DNA of 18,203 nt from GCA-002727615 sp964442655 (GTDB lineage: Bacteria; Pseudomonadota; Alphaproteobacteria; TMED109). Positions within the stretch are counted from its first letter, which is position 1. Every line of letters starts with the position of its first letter. The stretch covers positions 1-18,203 of the forward strand of contig CAYTZM010000016.1 in assembly GCA_964442655.1 (NCBI GenBank). The letters are read 5' to 3'. Positions 7,138 to 15,192 of this stretch are shown here, piece after piece. A program made the position numbers and the translations under genes. The notes under the pieces were generated by a model. The model made no database searches. It worked only from the letters and a program-made list of their open reading frames with translations, and was not told where the DNA came from.

Positions 7138-7952
7138 TGCATGGCCTCTTTTATAGTGGTTTTCCCTATTTCTCTTAATAAATTTCTTCTATAATTAGCG
7201 GGGGCTATATAATCATCTACTCCTTTAAGTTTCCATGCTAAATCATTTAAAGCATCCTCTAATTCATCTTCAGTTAATATAGGAAATACAGTTATATATG
7301 GTTTCTCTGTAAGACCAGTAAGTCCAAACGTAATTTCATCGCTTCCACAAACAACACCAACTGATACTATTGAAAAATCTCCTTGCCTAAAAGAAAACTC
7401 ATTAAATGCAACACCTACTACATTATCTAATCGAGGAAATAAAACTGATTGTATCATTTCATCGGGTCTTGATGCAGTAGAAAATAAGCCTTTATAAAAC
7501 TCTCTTGCTGGCAAAATTCTTTCCTCATTGTGAGAAACTAATTTAATCTTTCCATCCAGTAATGCTATACATAAAGGTATTTCTGAACTTGGATCTGCAT
7601 GAGCTATAGAACCACATATTGTTCCTTTATTTCGAGTTTGATAATGGCCTACCCATGGTAACATCTTGCTAACAAGGGGTGAAATAGAGGATAAGTCTTC
7701 AAATTCTAATAATTCTTGCTGAGTAGTATTAGCTCCTATCCATAAACCTTCTTTAGTATTATTTATTTTATTTAAAGTTTTTATATTTTTAATATCTATA
7801 ATTATCTTAGGCGATAAAAGACGCATATTTAACATTGCTAGTAAAGACTGTCCTCCAGCTATTATTTTTGCATCTTCTTTATTTGAAGATAGAATAGAAA
7901 CAGCTTCTTCTATAGATTTTGGACATGAATATAAAAAATTAGCTGGCTTCAT
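7122..7952 (-). CDS. FAD-binding medium subunit of molybdenum hydroxylase
   Basis: The 276-residue protein matches the FAD-binding subunit (CoxM-like) of Mo hydroxylases. FAD-contact motifs are AGGQSLLAMLNMR (32-44) and TICGSIAHADPSSE (111-124). Its ordinary length leaves no room for the extra 4Fe-4S insertion found in the flavoprotein subunit of 4-hydroxybenzoyl-CoA reductase, which argues against that enzyme. Its ATG follows the large-subunit stop after one base (TAA-A-ATG) and its end overlaps the 2Fe-2S gene. The natural electron acceptor is not evident. Confidence 0.94.
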   Translation of the reverse strand: MKPANFLYSCPKSIEEAVSILSSNKEDAKIIAGGQSLLAMLNMRLLSPKIIIDIKNIKTLNKINNTKEGLWIGANTTQQELLEFEDLSSISPLVSKMLPWVGHYQTRNKGTICGSIAHADPSSEIPLCIALLDGKIKLVSHNEERILPAREFYKGLFSTASRPDEMIQSVLFPRLDNVVGVAFNEFSFRQGDFSIVSVGVVCGSDEITFGLTGLTEKPYITVFPILTEDELEDALNDLAWKLKGVDDYIAPANYRRNLLREIGKTTIKEAMQCRTK

Positions 7953-7953
7953 T

Positions 7954-10455
7954 TTAGTGCCCCTTGAATTTATTTTTTATATTAGTCCATAAATTTGTAT
8001 CATCACCTATTTTACTACCTCTTCTCTTAATATCCAAAATTTCATAATTTAGGTTATTTGGTTGCCTTTCTTTAGGATTAATTAAATTTAATACTTTAGG
8101 AGGTGTCATTGGAAGTTCAATATTTTCTTCATCTATAGCATCACTTATTGCATTTGCTATACAAACAGGAGTACTCATACTATTTCCTTCTCCAACTCCT
8201 TTTGAACCTAAGGGAGTGAATGGAGATGGTGTGTTAATATGTATTATATCAATATTAGGGATTTCATTAACCGTAGGAAGTAAATAATCTGCAAAAGTAC
8301 CAGATAAAAAATCTCCTTCTTTTGAATATCTAAATTCCTCATATAATGCAGCTCCTACTGCTTGTGAAAATGCACCTCTAATTTGACCATTTACCATTTC
8401 TGGATGTAATAAGTTTCCAGCATCATGAGTAGAAACATATTTATCAATAATAACTTTACCTGTAGATTTATCGATTTCAAGACCACAAAAATCAAATATA
8501 AAACCATATGAACCAGAACTATTAATTTCATCCTTTTCATTAGGTGCCTTATGCTGTGGCATAGTCCAATAAAGAGTTTCTCTTAATGGAGGTATCATTT
8601 CATCTGGAATAGTATCAGGAGCCCAATGGCTACTTCCAGCCAGTCTTGATAAGGAAATTTTATTATCTGGATTACTTTTTGAAAATACAAAATTATTCTC
8701 AAAAATAATATCTTCTATCTTAGTATTCATATTTTTAGCAGCAATAATTTTAAGCTTAAGTAATAACTTTTGAGCTGCTAAATATACTGTTCCTGCTACA
8801 GCTCCTCCAAATCTACTAGAATAATTACCTGCAGCAATAGACCATCCATCTTTTTGAGTATCCAAGTCAGAATTAACTACAATTTTGGATAACTCTATAG
8901 AAAAAACAGAACCAATAATTTGTTGTACAACAGTTTTATGCCCTTGACCTTGAGGCAAAGAATCTATAACTGCAATAATTGAACCTAAAGGATCTAAAGT
9001 AATGGTAGCACATGCATGAGCACCATTTTTAAGACCTGCTTTTAATCTTTCCTCGTGAGTAAGTGCAGTACTTATATATCCCATATTAGAAATTGAAGGT
9101 TCTACAACAGCTGTAAAACCAATTCCATATAATTTTCCTTCTAATCTCTTTATTTTTCTTTTTTTAAATAATTCTTCTAATTTTCCATCCAATTCCGCTT
9201 TTTCAATAGCTTTTTTATAATCACCTGAATCTAAAACTCCCCCAGAAGGAGTCCTATAAGGAAACATATCTGAGTTTAATAAATTAGTCTTAATAATTTC
9301 AAGATGTGGTTTGTTTAAAACTTTAGCAATTTTTTGTATTAACCTCTCTAAACCATAATAAAGTTGAGGACCTCCAAACCCTCTGTTTAAACCTGATGGT
9401 GTTTTATTTGTTAAAACTACATTATTTACCAAAGAAATATTTCTGATCTTATAAGCTCCAGATAAATTACCATGCATTCTATAAAGAGAAGCTGGCTCTG
9501 GTGCTCTCAAATAACCACCACAATCATCAAACTGAGTAATTTTCAGTCCAATTAATTCACCATTTTCTAAAACCGCTGCCTCTAATTTAGATTCTCTTCC
9601 TGTGGCTGAAGTAGCTGCTAGTAGATGTTCTAGTCTATCTTCAACCCACTTTATAGGTCTGCCAACTTTTTTTGACACTAAACATATAGCTACTATATAA
9701 GAAAATATTGCTTGCTTTACACCAAAGCTTCCTCCAGAGTTTTCTGGAGATCTCAATCTTAATTTATTTCCAGAAACCTTTAATGCCATTGCCATTACTG
9801 GATGAAGAGCATAAGGACCCTGGAAATTTGACATTACGTTGTAACTATCTTCTTCCACAGAATATTCAGCTACTACATTAAAACATTCAATTGGCGTACA
9901 TGAATTTCTTGGGTATTTAATATCTATTTCGATTATATGTTTTGCTTCTAAAAAAGATTTTTCAACATCACCATAATTAAATTTTCTTGAACTTACAATA
10001 TTACTCTTAACTTTTTCATGTATAATTGGAGCATCATTCTTTATAGCATCTGAAATGTTTACGATAGGAACCAACTCCTCGTATTCAATATCCACAAGTT
10101 CTAGTGCATCTTCAGCAATATATCTATTTTTTGCTACAACTATAGCTACAGGCTCTCCAACATAACGAACTTTATCAACCGCTAGACACCAATGTTCCAT
10201 AGGTTGTTTTACGCCAACTACAAACGGCAAAGAATATTTTTTTACATCCAGTCCAGTGATAACTTCCTCAACACCAGAAATATTTAAAGCTTTAGATGTA
10301 TCTATATTAACTATACGAGCATGCGGATACACGGATCTTACAAAGGCTACATGCAGGGTATCTTTGCGACAAGGAATATCATCTGCAAATCGTGCAGTTC
10401 CTTTTAAAAGTTTTACATCTTCATCACGTTCAATAGATTTGCCTAATGAATTAAT
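7954..10455 (-). CDS. Molybdenum hydroxylase large subunit (ATT start proposed)
   Basis: This is the catalytic Mo-cofactor subunit of the xanthine dehydrogenase/CO dehydrogenase large-subunit family, about 833 residues from the proposed start. Visible motifs are GGSFG (about 241-245), the substrate-loop region TPSGLNRGFGGPQ (about 352-364), QGQGHK in the second Mo domain and GVGEG with the catalytic Glu near 756. The AYxCSFR loop of true form I CO dehydrogenase is absent, so it should hydroxylate another substrate, probably a carboxylic, aldehyde or heteroaromatic compound. The first GTG (10332) begins inside the fold. The open frame upstream encodes INSLGKSIERDEDVKLLKGT and RFADDIPCRKDTLHVAFVRS, which is the family N-terminus. 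No ATG, GTG or TTG lies there; ATT at 10455 sits 9 nt after AAAGGA. No Mo-hydroxylase maturation genes are visible. Confidence 0.88.
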   Translation of the reverse strand: MNSLGKSIERDEDVKLLKGTARFADDIPCRKDTLHVAFVRSVYPHARIVNIDTSKALNISGVEEVITGLDVKKYSLPFVVGVKQPMEHWCLAVDKVRYVGEPVAIVVAKNRYIAEDALELVDIEYEELVPIVNISDAIKNDAPIIHEKVKSNIVSSRKFNYGDVEKSFLEAKHIIEIDIKYPRNSCTPIECFNVVAEYSVEEDSYNVMSNFQGPYALHPVMAMALKVSGNKLRLRSPENSGGSFGVKQAIFSYIVAICLVSKKVGRPIKWVEDRLEHLLAATSATGRESKLEAAVLENGELIGLKITQFDDCGGYLRAPEPASLYRMHGNLSGAYKIRNISLVNNVVLTNKTPSGLNRGFGGPQLYYGLERLIQKIAKVLNKPHLEIIKTNLLNSDMFPYRTPSGGVLDSGDYKKAIEKAELDGKLEELFKKRKIKRLEGKLYGIGFTAVVEPSISNMGYISTALTHEERLKAGLKNGAHACATITLDPLGSIIAVIDSLPQGQGHKTVVQQIIGSVFSIELSKIVVNSDLDTQKDGWSIAAGNYSSRFGGAVAGTVYLAAQKLLLKLKIIAAKNMNTKIEDIIFENNFVFSKSNPDNKISLSRLAGSSHWAPDTIPDEMIPPLRETLYWTMPQHKAPNEKDEINSSGSYGFIFDFCGLEIDKSTGKVIIDKYVSTHDAGNLLHPEMVNGQIRGAFSQAVGAALYEEFRYSKEGDFLSGTFADYLLPTVNEIPNIDIIHINTPSPFTPLGSKGVGEGNSMSTPVCIANAISDAIDEENIELPMTPPKVLNLINPKERQPNNLNYEILDIKRRGSKIGDDTNLWTNIKNKFKGH

Positions 10456-10470
10456 ATCTACTATTCCTTT
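10453..10470 (-). promoter_or_regulatory. Shine-Dalgarno AAAGGA before an ATT initiation codon
   Basis: On the minus strand AAAGGA (10470-10465) is followed after 9 nt by ATT (10455-10453), then AATTCATTAGGC. In-frame stop TAG lies just upstream. It sets the likely start of the Mo large subunit in the absence of any standard start codon before residue 42. Confidence 0.5.
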
Positions 10471-10475
10471 CTATT

Positions 10476-11759
10476 TTAATCAATAATTGCCTGATATACT
10501 AGATTACGCAAAAGCATTCTATAGTATACCCTATGCTTTACAGATTGAGTCATTGATACTACGACTAAATCTTCTTTAGGATCTACCCAAAAATAAGTTC
10601 CAGCATATCCTCCCCAAAAATATTCTCCCACTGAGCCAGGCCAAGATGATATTCCAGTGTTTTCCCTAACTGCAAAGCCAAGACCAAAACCATATCCTGG
10701 ACCTGGAAGATATAAAGGTCCTGCTCTACTTATATTTTTCCCCAAATGATTAGATGTTATATAATCAACAGTTTTAGATCCAAGAATACGGCTTTCCTCC
10801 AATATTCCTCTATTAAGCATCATTTGTATGAAACGTAAATAATCACCTGCTGTTGATACTAAACCATGTCCGCCCGTTAGAAGTTTTGGCTCTTTTCTTA
10901 CATCTATAAGTTCAGGTTCGTCTTTGTTCTTTAATGGTTCAGCAATCCTTGCCCAATTTTCTTTAGGAACAAAAAAGCCTGTATCTTTCATATTTAATGG
11001 CTTAAAGATATTTTTTTGCATAAAATTATCTAAATTACTTTTTGAAACTACCTCAACTAAATAACCCAAAACTTCTATAGAACGTCCATACTCCCAATGT
11101 GTTCCAGGTTCATATGCTAATGGCAACTTTGAAATGGTGGAAACATAATCCTTAAGTGAAATATGCATAGTATCTAAAGTACCTATATTTGAACTCTTAA
11201 GTAAATTTTTGGCTGCAGAATTTCCAAAAATTCCATATGTAAAACCTGAAGTGTGTCTTAAAAGATCATGAATCTTGATTAATTTATTAGTTGTAATAAT
11301 TTCTACAGTTTTATTATTTGACCCATCAGTATACTTTTCTTTGGCAACTTTCATAACCATAAGCTCAGGAAGATATTTCGCAACTGGTTCTGATAGATAT
11401 ATTTTACCATCTTCATATAACATCATAGCACCAATACTAACTAAAGGTTTAGTCATAGAATAAATACGAAAGATAGAATCCTTAGACATAGGTATATTTT
11501 CTTCTACATTTTGCATTCCAAATGCTTTATAATATACTAATTTTCCATGGCGAGCGATTGCAATTACTGCTCCAGGAATTTTATTTTTGGAAATTCCAGC
11601 TTTAAATATTGTATCAATTTTATTTAATCTTTCTGATGATAAACCTACTGATTCTGGTTGCGCTTTAGGAAGAGGATTGTCTTCAGCAAAAGAAATGTTT
11701 GAAAGAAAAAAAGTAAATATAATTAAAATAAATTTTAAAGATTTGTTAAATAATAACAT
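10476..11759 (-). CDS. Exported serine hydrolase, beta-lactamase/esterase family
   Basis: The 427-residue protein belongs to the class C beta-lactamase-like serine hydrolases (PF00144), which are mostly esterases and peptidases rather than antibiotic-resistance enzymes. A signal peptide is clear: charged start, hydrophobic FILIIFTFFLS and a likely cleavage after SFA at residue 25. The nucleophile motif S-x-x-K is SMTK (Ser101-Lys104). WEYGRS supplies the Tyr-containing second motif, and HGLVSTAGD plus WGGYAGTYFWVDP are typical of the esterase branch. ATG at 11759 fits the signal peptide; longer starts at 11801 (GTG) and 11789 (ATG) add a basic stretch and are less likely. It is the first gene of the minus operon, 20 bp before the Mo large subunit, suggesting that it releases a substrate outside the cytoplasm. 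Confidence 0.88.
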   Translation of the reverse strand: MLLFNKSLKFILIIFTFFLSNISFAEDNPLPKAQPESVGLSSERLNKIDTIFKAGISKNKIPGAVIAIARHGKLVYYKAFGMQNVEENIPMSKDSIFRIYSMTKPLVSIGAMMLYEDGKIYLSEPVAKYLPELMVMKVAKEKYTDGSNNKTVEIITTNKLIKIHDLLRHTSGFTYGIFGNSAAKNLLKSSNIGTLDTMHISLKDYVSTISKLPLAYEPGTHWEYGRSIEVLGYLVEVVSKSNLDNFMQKNIFKPLNMKDTGFFVPKENWARIAEPLKNKDEPELIDVRKEPKLLTGGHGLVSTAGDYLRFIQMMLNRGILEESRILGSKTVDYITSNHLGKNISRAGPLYLPGPGYGFGLGFAVRENTGISSWPGSVGEYFWGGYAGTYFWVDPKEDLVVVSMTQSVKHRVYYRMLLRNLVYQAIID

Positions 11760-11847
11760 TCTTTTTCTATTAAAATGTACCCTTAGCATTGTTTGCCCCA
11801 CAGTAATTATTAATAATATTAAAATATTAATCTTATATTTTATTATC

Positions 11848-11877
11848 TTTAACTCTTATAAGAATGTAAAATATATT
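11848..11877 (+). promoter_or_regulatory. Possible promoter of opine-dehydrogenase cluster
   Basis: TTTAAC (11848-11853) and TATATT (11872-11877) are separated by 18 bp and would give a leader of about 18 nt before the ATG at 11902. The match is modest and the region is very AT-rich, so this is tentative. It lies in the 142-bp divergent space that must also hold the promoter of the minus-strand operon. Confidence 0.3.
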
Positions 11878-11901
11878 TAATAAAAATATAAAGGGTCATA
11901 T

Positions 11902-12969
11902 ATGAAAATTGGCATAATTGGAGGAAGTAATGGAGGCTATGCTGCAGCCGCTGACTTAACACTTCAAGGACATGAAATTTTTTTTTGGCAACGTTCAAAA
12001 GAAAGAACAAGCAAACTTATAAAAAACAATAATATTATTTTATTACAAGACCAAAATGGAAACAAGAAAACTAAAATTCATCAAATTTGTAAATCTATAA
12101 ATCACGCAATTAAAAATTCTGAAATTATTATAATTTTACTACCTGCTTTCACACATAAAGATATTGCAAAAAAAATAGGACCTCTTTTACAACCTAATCA
12201 AATAGTATTTTTACCCCCAGGAAGTTTTGGATCATGGATCTTTGCCAATCAAAGTAAAAATAAGAATGTATGTTTCGCGGAATCTGGAACACTTCCCTAT
12301 TTAACAAGAAAAAAAAATTATAATACTATTTCTATTACTACGAGAGCTTCCAAACTTCCAACTGGTGTATACCCAAATAAGAAATACAAAAAAGTTATTA
12401 AAAAACTTAAAACCATATATCCTTCTATAAAATATTGTGGAGATATATTATCTGCAGCCTTAATGAATGCAGGCCCTATTATACATCCTCCACTTATAAT
12501 TTTAAATGCAGGGCCTTTAGAACATTTTTCTAAATGGGATATTCATAATGAAGGAACTCAAAAAAGTATTCAAAAAATAATATATTCTCTAGATAATGAG
12601 AGAATTACTTTAAGAAAAAAGTTAAATTATAAAGCCCCCCATTTTCCTATTAAAGACCACTATGAAAACAAGGGTATAAAATGGATGTATGGTAATTTAG
12701 CTCACGATAAATTGGTGTCTTCTAAACATTGGCGAGAACATATTGATTTGTATTCACACAGATACATTATAGAAGATATAAAAGAAGGCTTAGTATTTAT
12801 GTATTCTCTTGCAGTAAAATTAAATATTAAAGTTCCTATAACCTCGAGTCTTTTAGACATTAGTTCTGTAATATTAAAAGAAGATATAAAGAAAACTGGA
12901 AGAACATTAAAAAATCTTAAAATTAATAATGTTAGTATTCCAAAACTAAAAAAGGTATTAAACGGATAG
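11902..12969 (+). CDS. Opine dehydrogenase family NAD(P)-dependent oxidoreductase
   Basis: The 355-residue protein matches octopine/nopaline (opine) dehydrogenases. A Rossmann motif GIIGGSNGG (4-12) starts the N-terminal domain and AESGTLPYLTR (126-136) closes it. The C-terminal domain has NAGPIIHPP with His195 and HRYIIED with Arg287 and Asp292. That spacing matches the His/Arg/Asp active-site set described for Arthrobacter CENDH. The family links an amino acid and a 2-oxoacid by reductive condensation, or oxidises such secondary amines. Direction and substrate here are unknown, and a catabolic role is plausible given the degradative neighbours. AAGGG (11891-11895) is 6 nt before the ATG. 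It ends 2 bp before the next gene. The sequence is unusually Lys/Ile/Asn-rich. Confidence 0.82.
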   Translation: MKIGIIGGSNGGYAAAADLTLQGHEIFFWQRSKERTSKLIKNNNIILLQDQNGNKKTKIHQICKSINHAIKNSEIIIILLPAFTHKDIAKKIGPLLQPNQIVFLPPGSFGSWIFANQSKNKNVCFAESGTLPYLTRKKNYNTISITTRASKLPTGVYPNKKYKKVIKKLKTIYPSIKYCGDILSAALMNAGPIIHPPLIILNAGPLEHFSKWDIHNEGTQKSIQKIIYSLDNERITLRKKLNYKAPHFPIKDHYENKGIKWMYGNLAHDKLVSSKHWREHIDLYSHRYIIEDIKEGLVFMYSLAVKLNIKVPITSSLLDISSVILKEDIKKTGRTLKNLKINNVSIPKLKKVLNG

Positions 12970-12971
12970 TT

Positions 12972-13946
12972 ATGAAAATAGTAATTGTAGGATGCGGTAG
13001 AATGGGACAAGGAATAGCTATTACATTTGCTTTGGCTGGACACCCAATCGAACTAATAGATACAAAAAAAAGAACTAAAAAAGAACTTGCTCTTGTATTA
13101 AAAAACACTAACAAATCTATAGAAAATAACTTAAAATTAATAAGTCATATTAATTTAATAAAAAAAAGTTATATTAAGAAAATACTTAAAAATATTTCTA
13201 TTTTACATCACTCGAATAGTAATAAGCCTATTAAATCAGCAAATATTATATTTGAATGTGTTCCAGAAAAATTAAAAATCAAAAAAGATATTCTTAAATT
13301 AATCAGTAATATAACTTCTAAAAAAGTTATTATATCCTCAACAACATCTTCTATACTAAGTACAGATTTAGCGAAACATACTCAATTTCCAGAACGTTTC
13401 CTTAATGCACATTGGTTAAACCCACCATATTTAATGCCTCTCATAGAAATTTCTCCTTGTAAAAACACTAGTATTAACAACTTAAAAAAAATAAAAAAAT
13501 TATTTCTGGATATTGGTAAAGTGCCTGTCATATGTAAACCATCTCCTGGTTACATAGTTCCAAGAATACAAGCACTAGCTATGAATGAAGCCGCCAAAAT
13601 ATCAGAAGAAAAGACAGCTACTTCAGAAGACATAGATAAAGCGACTATTTATGGTTTTGGACTAAGGTTTGCGACCCTTGGTTTATTAGAATTTATAGAT
13701 TGGGGAGGAATTGATACCCTTAATAATGCAAGTGATTATATGGCGAAAGCTATGAAAAATAAAAAATTTTCTTCTCCACGTATTATAAAAAAACATATTA
13801 AAAATAATAATTTAGGACTTTCTACACAAAGTGGCTTTTTGGACTGGAAAAATATTGATATAGAAAAATATCAACAGGAAAAACTTAAGAAATTTGTTAA
13901 AATTATTAAACTATTAAATATACAACCTAAAATTAATATTTCATAA
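12972..13946 (+). CDS. 3-hydroxyacyl-CoA dehydrogenase family protein
   Basis: This 324-residue NAD-dependent dehydrogenase has GCGRMGQGIA (8-17) as the dinucleotide motif, ECVPE (95-99), SSTTSS (122-127) and AHWLNPPYLMPLIEI (146-160), placing the catalytic His at 147 and Glu at 159. The C-terminal helical domain includes PGYIVPRIQALAMNEA. Length and layout resemble the short HADs that oxidise 3-hydroxy acids or their CoA esters (for example carnitine 3-dehydrogenase and L-gulonate dehydrogenase types); the precise substrate is not readable. It starts 2 bp after the opine-dehydrogenase stop and ends 8 bp before the SDR gene, so the three are co-transcribed. Like its upstream neighbour it is Lys/Ile-rich. 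Confidence 0.82.
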   Translation: MKIVIVGCGRMGQGIAITFALAGHPIELIDTKKRTKKELALVLKNTNKSIENNLKLISHINLIKKSYIKKILKNISILHHSNSNKPIKSANIIFECVPEKLKIKKDILKLISNITSKKVIISSTTSSILSTDLAKHTQFPERFLNAHWLNPPYLMPLIEISPCKNTSINNLKKIKKLFLDIGKVPVICKPSPGYIVPRIQALAMNEAAKISEEKTATSEDIDKATIYGFGLRFATLGLLEFIDWGGIDTLNNASDYMAKAMKNKKFSSPRIIKKHIKNNNLGLSTQSGFLDWKNIDIEKYQQEKLKKFVKIIKLLNIQPKINIS

Positions 13947-13954
13947 GGAATAAA

Positions 13955-14722
13955 ATGTTAAGATTAAAAAACAAAGTTGCATTTATTACAGGTGGGGGTG
14001 GCGGTATTGGTAGATCTACGGCAGAACGTTTCGCGGAGGAAGGTGCTAAAGTTATTATTGCCGATATAGACCCCATAGCAGGGAAAGCTGCAGCCAAATC
14101 AGCAAAAATAAAAGGGAAAAATAGTGGAGGTGACTCTCACTTTATTGAAACTGATGTAAGTAATTCTGACAGTGTTCAAAATGCTATTACTGAAACTATT
14201 AATACATACGGACACCTAAATATTTTGCACAATAATGCTGGAGGGTCTACTTTGCAAGATGGTCCTGTTACAGAAGCTCCAGTAGAAGAGTTTTGGAGAT
14301 GTATTAAACTAGATCTTTTTGGCACATTCTTATGTTCTAAATACGCTATACCCGAAATAGCTAAATCAGGAGGAGGTTCAGTTATAAATATGTCATCTAA
14401 TGTGGCTCTCATGGCTTTACCTGGTCGTGATTGTTATACCGCTGCAAAAGGAGCCATAGCCTCTATGACACGTTCTATGGCTGCTGAATACGCACCTGAT
14501 AAAATTAGAGTTAATGCTATAGCTCCTTCTGTTACATTATCTAAACGAGTAAAGAAACTTCTAGATAATAGTCCTGAAATTGAGACAATATCAAAAAAAC
14601 ATCTATTGGGTTTAGGGCAACCTATACATGTCGCAGATTTAGCAGTTTACTTAGCTAGCGACGAATCTTCTATAACTACTGGACAAATTATTCAAGTAGA
14701 TAGTGGTGCAACAATAACCTAA
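13955..14722 (+). CDS. Short-chain dehydrogenase/reductase (classical SDR)
   Basis: The 255-residue protein has TGGGGGIG (12-19) for NAD(P) binding, NNAGG (93-97) and the catalytic Ser148, Tyr161 and Lys165 (YTAAK). Asp37 at the end of the second strand (IIADID) suggests NAD over NADP. The VNAIAPS segment and a C-terminal TGQIIQVDSG are standard. It would oxidise an alcohol or reduce a ketone; the substrate is unknown. AAGGA precedes the ATG and the gap to the HAD gene is 8 bp. Codon composition is a little less AT-extreme than the two upstream genes. Confidence 0.9.
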   Translation: MLRLKNKVAFITGGGGGIGRSTAERFAEEGAKVIIADIDPIAGKAAAKSAKIKGKNSGGDSHFIETDVSNSDSVQNAITETINTYGHLNILHNNAGGSTLQDGPVTEAPVEEFWRCIKLDLFGTFLCSKYAIPEIAKSGGGSVINMSSNVALMALPGRDCYTAAKGAIASMTRSMAAEYAPDKIRVNAIAPSVTLSKRVKKLLDNSPEIETISKKHLLGLGQPIHVADLAVYLASDESSITTGQIIQVDSGATIT

Positions 14723-14781
14723 ACTAGTATTTAAAGATAAATATGATAATATAAAACACATAGATATTTTAGGAGGTATTA

Positions 14782-15192
14782 ATGTCTAATAAAAAAGATA
14801 CATGGAATTTTGTCCATAATGTTGCAAAAGATGCTAACTGGAAACCAGGCCTAAGAGAAATATTTGATTATCGCGATTTAGGAGTTAAAGAAGGTACAAA
14901 TGGTGATTATATCGCACATATAATCAAAGCTAATGGAAAAGAACGAAAAGACGATGTTAAAGAATGGCATGTTCATGACTGTGAATTTCAATTTGTCTTA
15001 GTATTAAATGGATGGGCAACTTTTGAATATGAAGGAGAAGGAACCAAAACAATCCGAAAAGGCGATGCAATAAATCAACGTCCTATGATAGCACATAGAG
15101 AGCTTGATTGTTCACCAGATTTTGAAGTTCTCGAAATTGTAGCACCCGCTGATTTCAAGACACACATAGTGAAATCTCCTAATGAAAATTAA
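14782..15192 (+). CDS. Cupin-domain protein
   Basis: The 136-residue single cupin has motif 1 EWHVHDCEFQFVLVLNG (61-77), giving His63, His65 and Glu68 as likely metal ligands, and His105 (PMIAHREL) from motif 2. Such proteins may be dioxygenases, isomerases or ligand sensors, and none of these can be picked from sequence alone. The Shine-Dalgarno is strong (TAGGAGGT just upstream), better than in the three preceding genes, and the 59-bp gap suggests partly independent expression. The stop codon shares bases with the convergent methyltransferase stop. Confidence 0.82.
   Translation: MSNKKDTWNFVHNVAKDANWKPGLREIFDYRDLGVKEGTNGDYIAHIIKANGKERKDDVKEWHVHDCEFQFVLVLNGWATFEYEGEGTKTIRKGDAINQRPMIAHRELDCSPDFEVLEIVAPADFKTHIVKSPNEN

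Noticed and set aside
6643..10455. Aerobic CO dehydrogenase (coxSML)
   Set aside because: The AYxCSFR active-site loop is absent, and no cox maturation genes are nearby.
6643..10455. 4-hydroxybenzoyl-CoA reductase
   Set aside because: The FAD subunit has no extra 4Fe-4S insertion and its length is that of ordinary CoxM-like subunits.
10332..10486. GTG start of the Mo large subunit at 10332 and a small plus-strand ORF over the same bases
   Set aside because: The GTG removes conserved N-terminal sequence. The plus ORF is only the antisense of that sequence.
10476..11759. Antibiotic-resistance beta-lactamase
   Set aside because: The SMTK and WGGYAGTYFW motifs and operon context fit the broad esterase branch; resistance cannot be claimed.
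12702..13114. Two minus-strand ORFs opposite the opine dehydrogenase and HAD genes
   Set aside because: They are antisense shadows; the plus-strand frames have intact motifs and ribosome sites.
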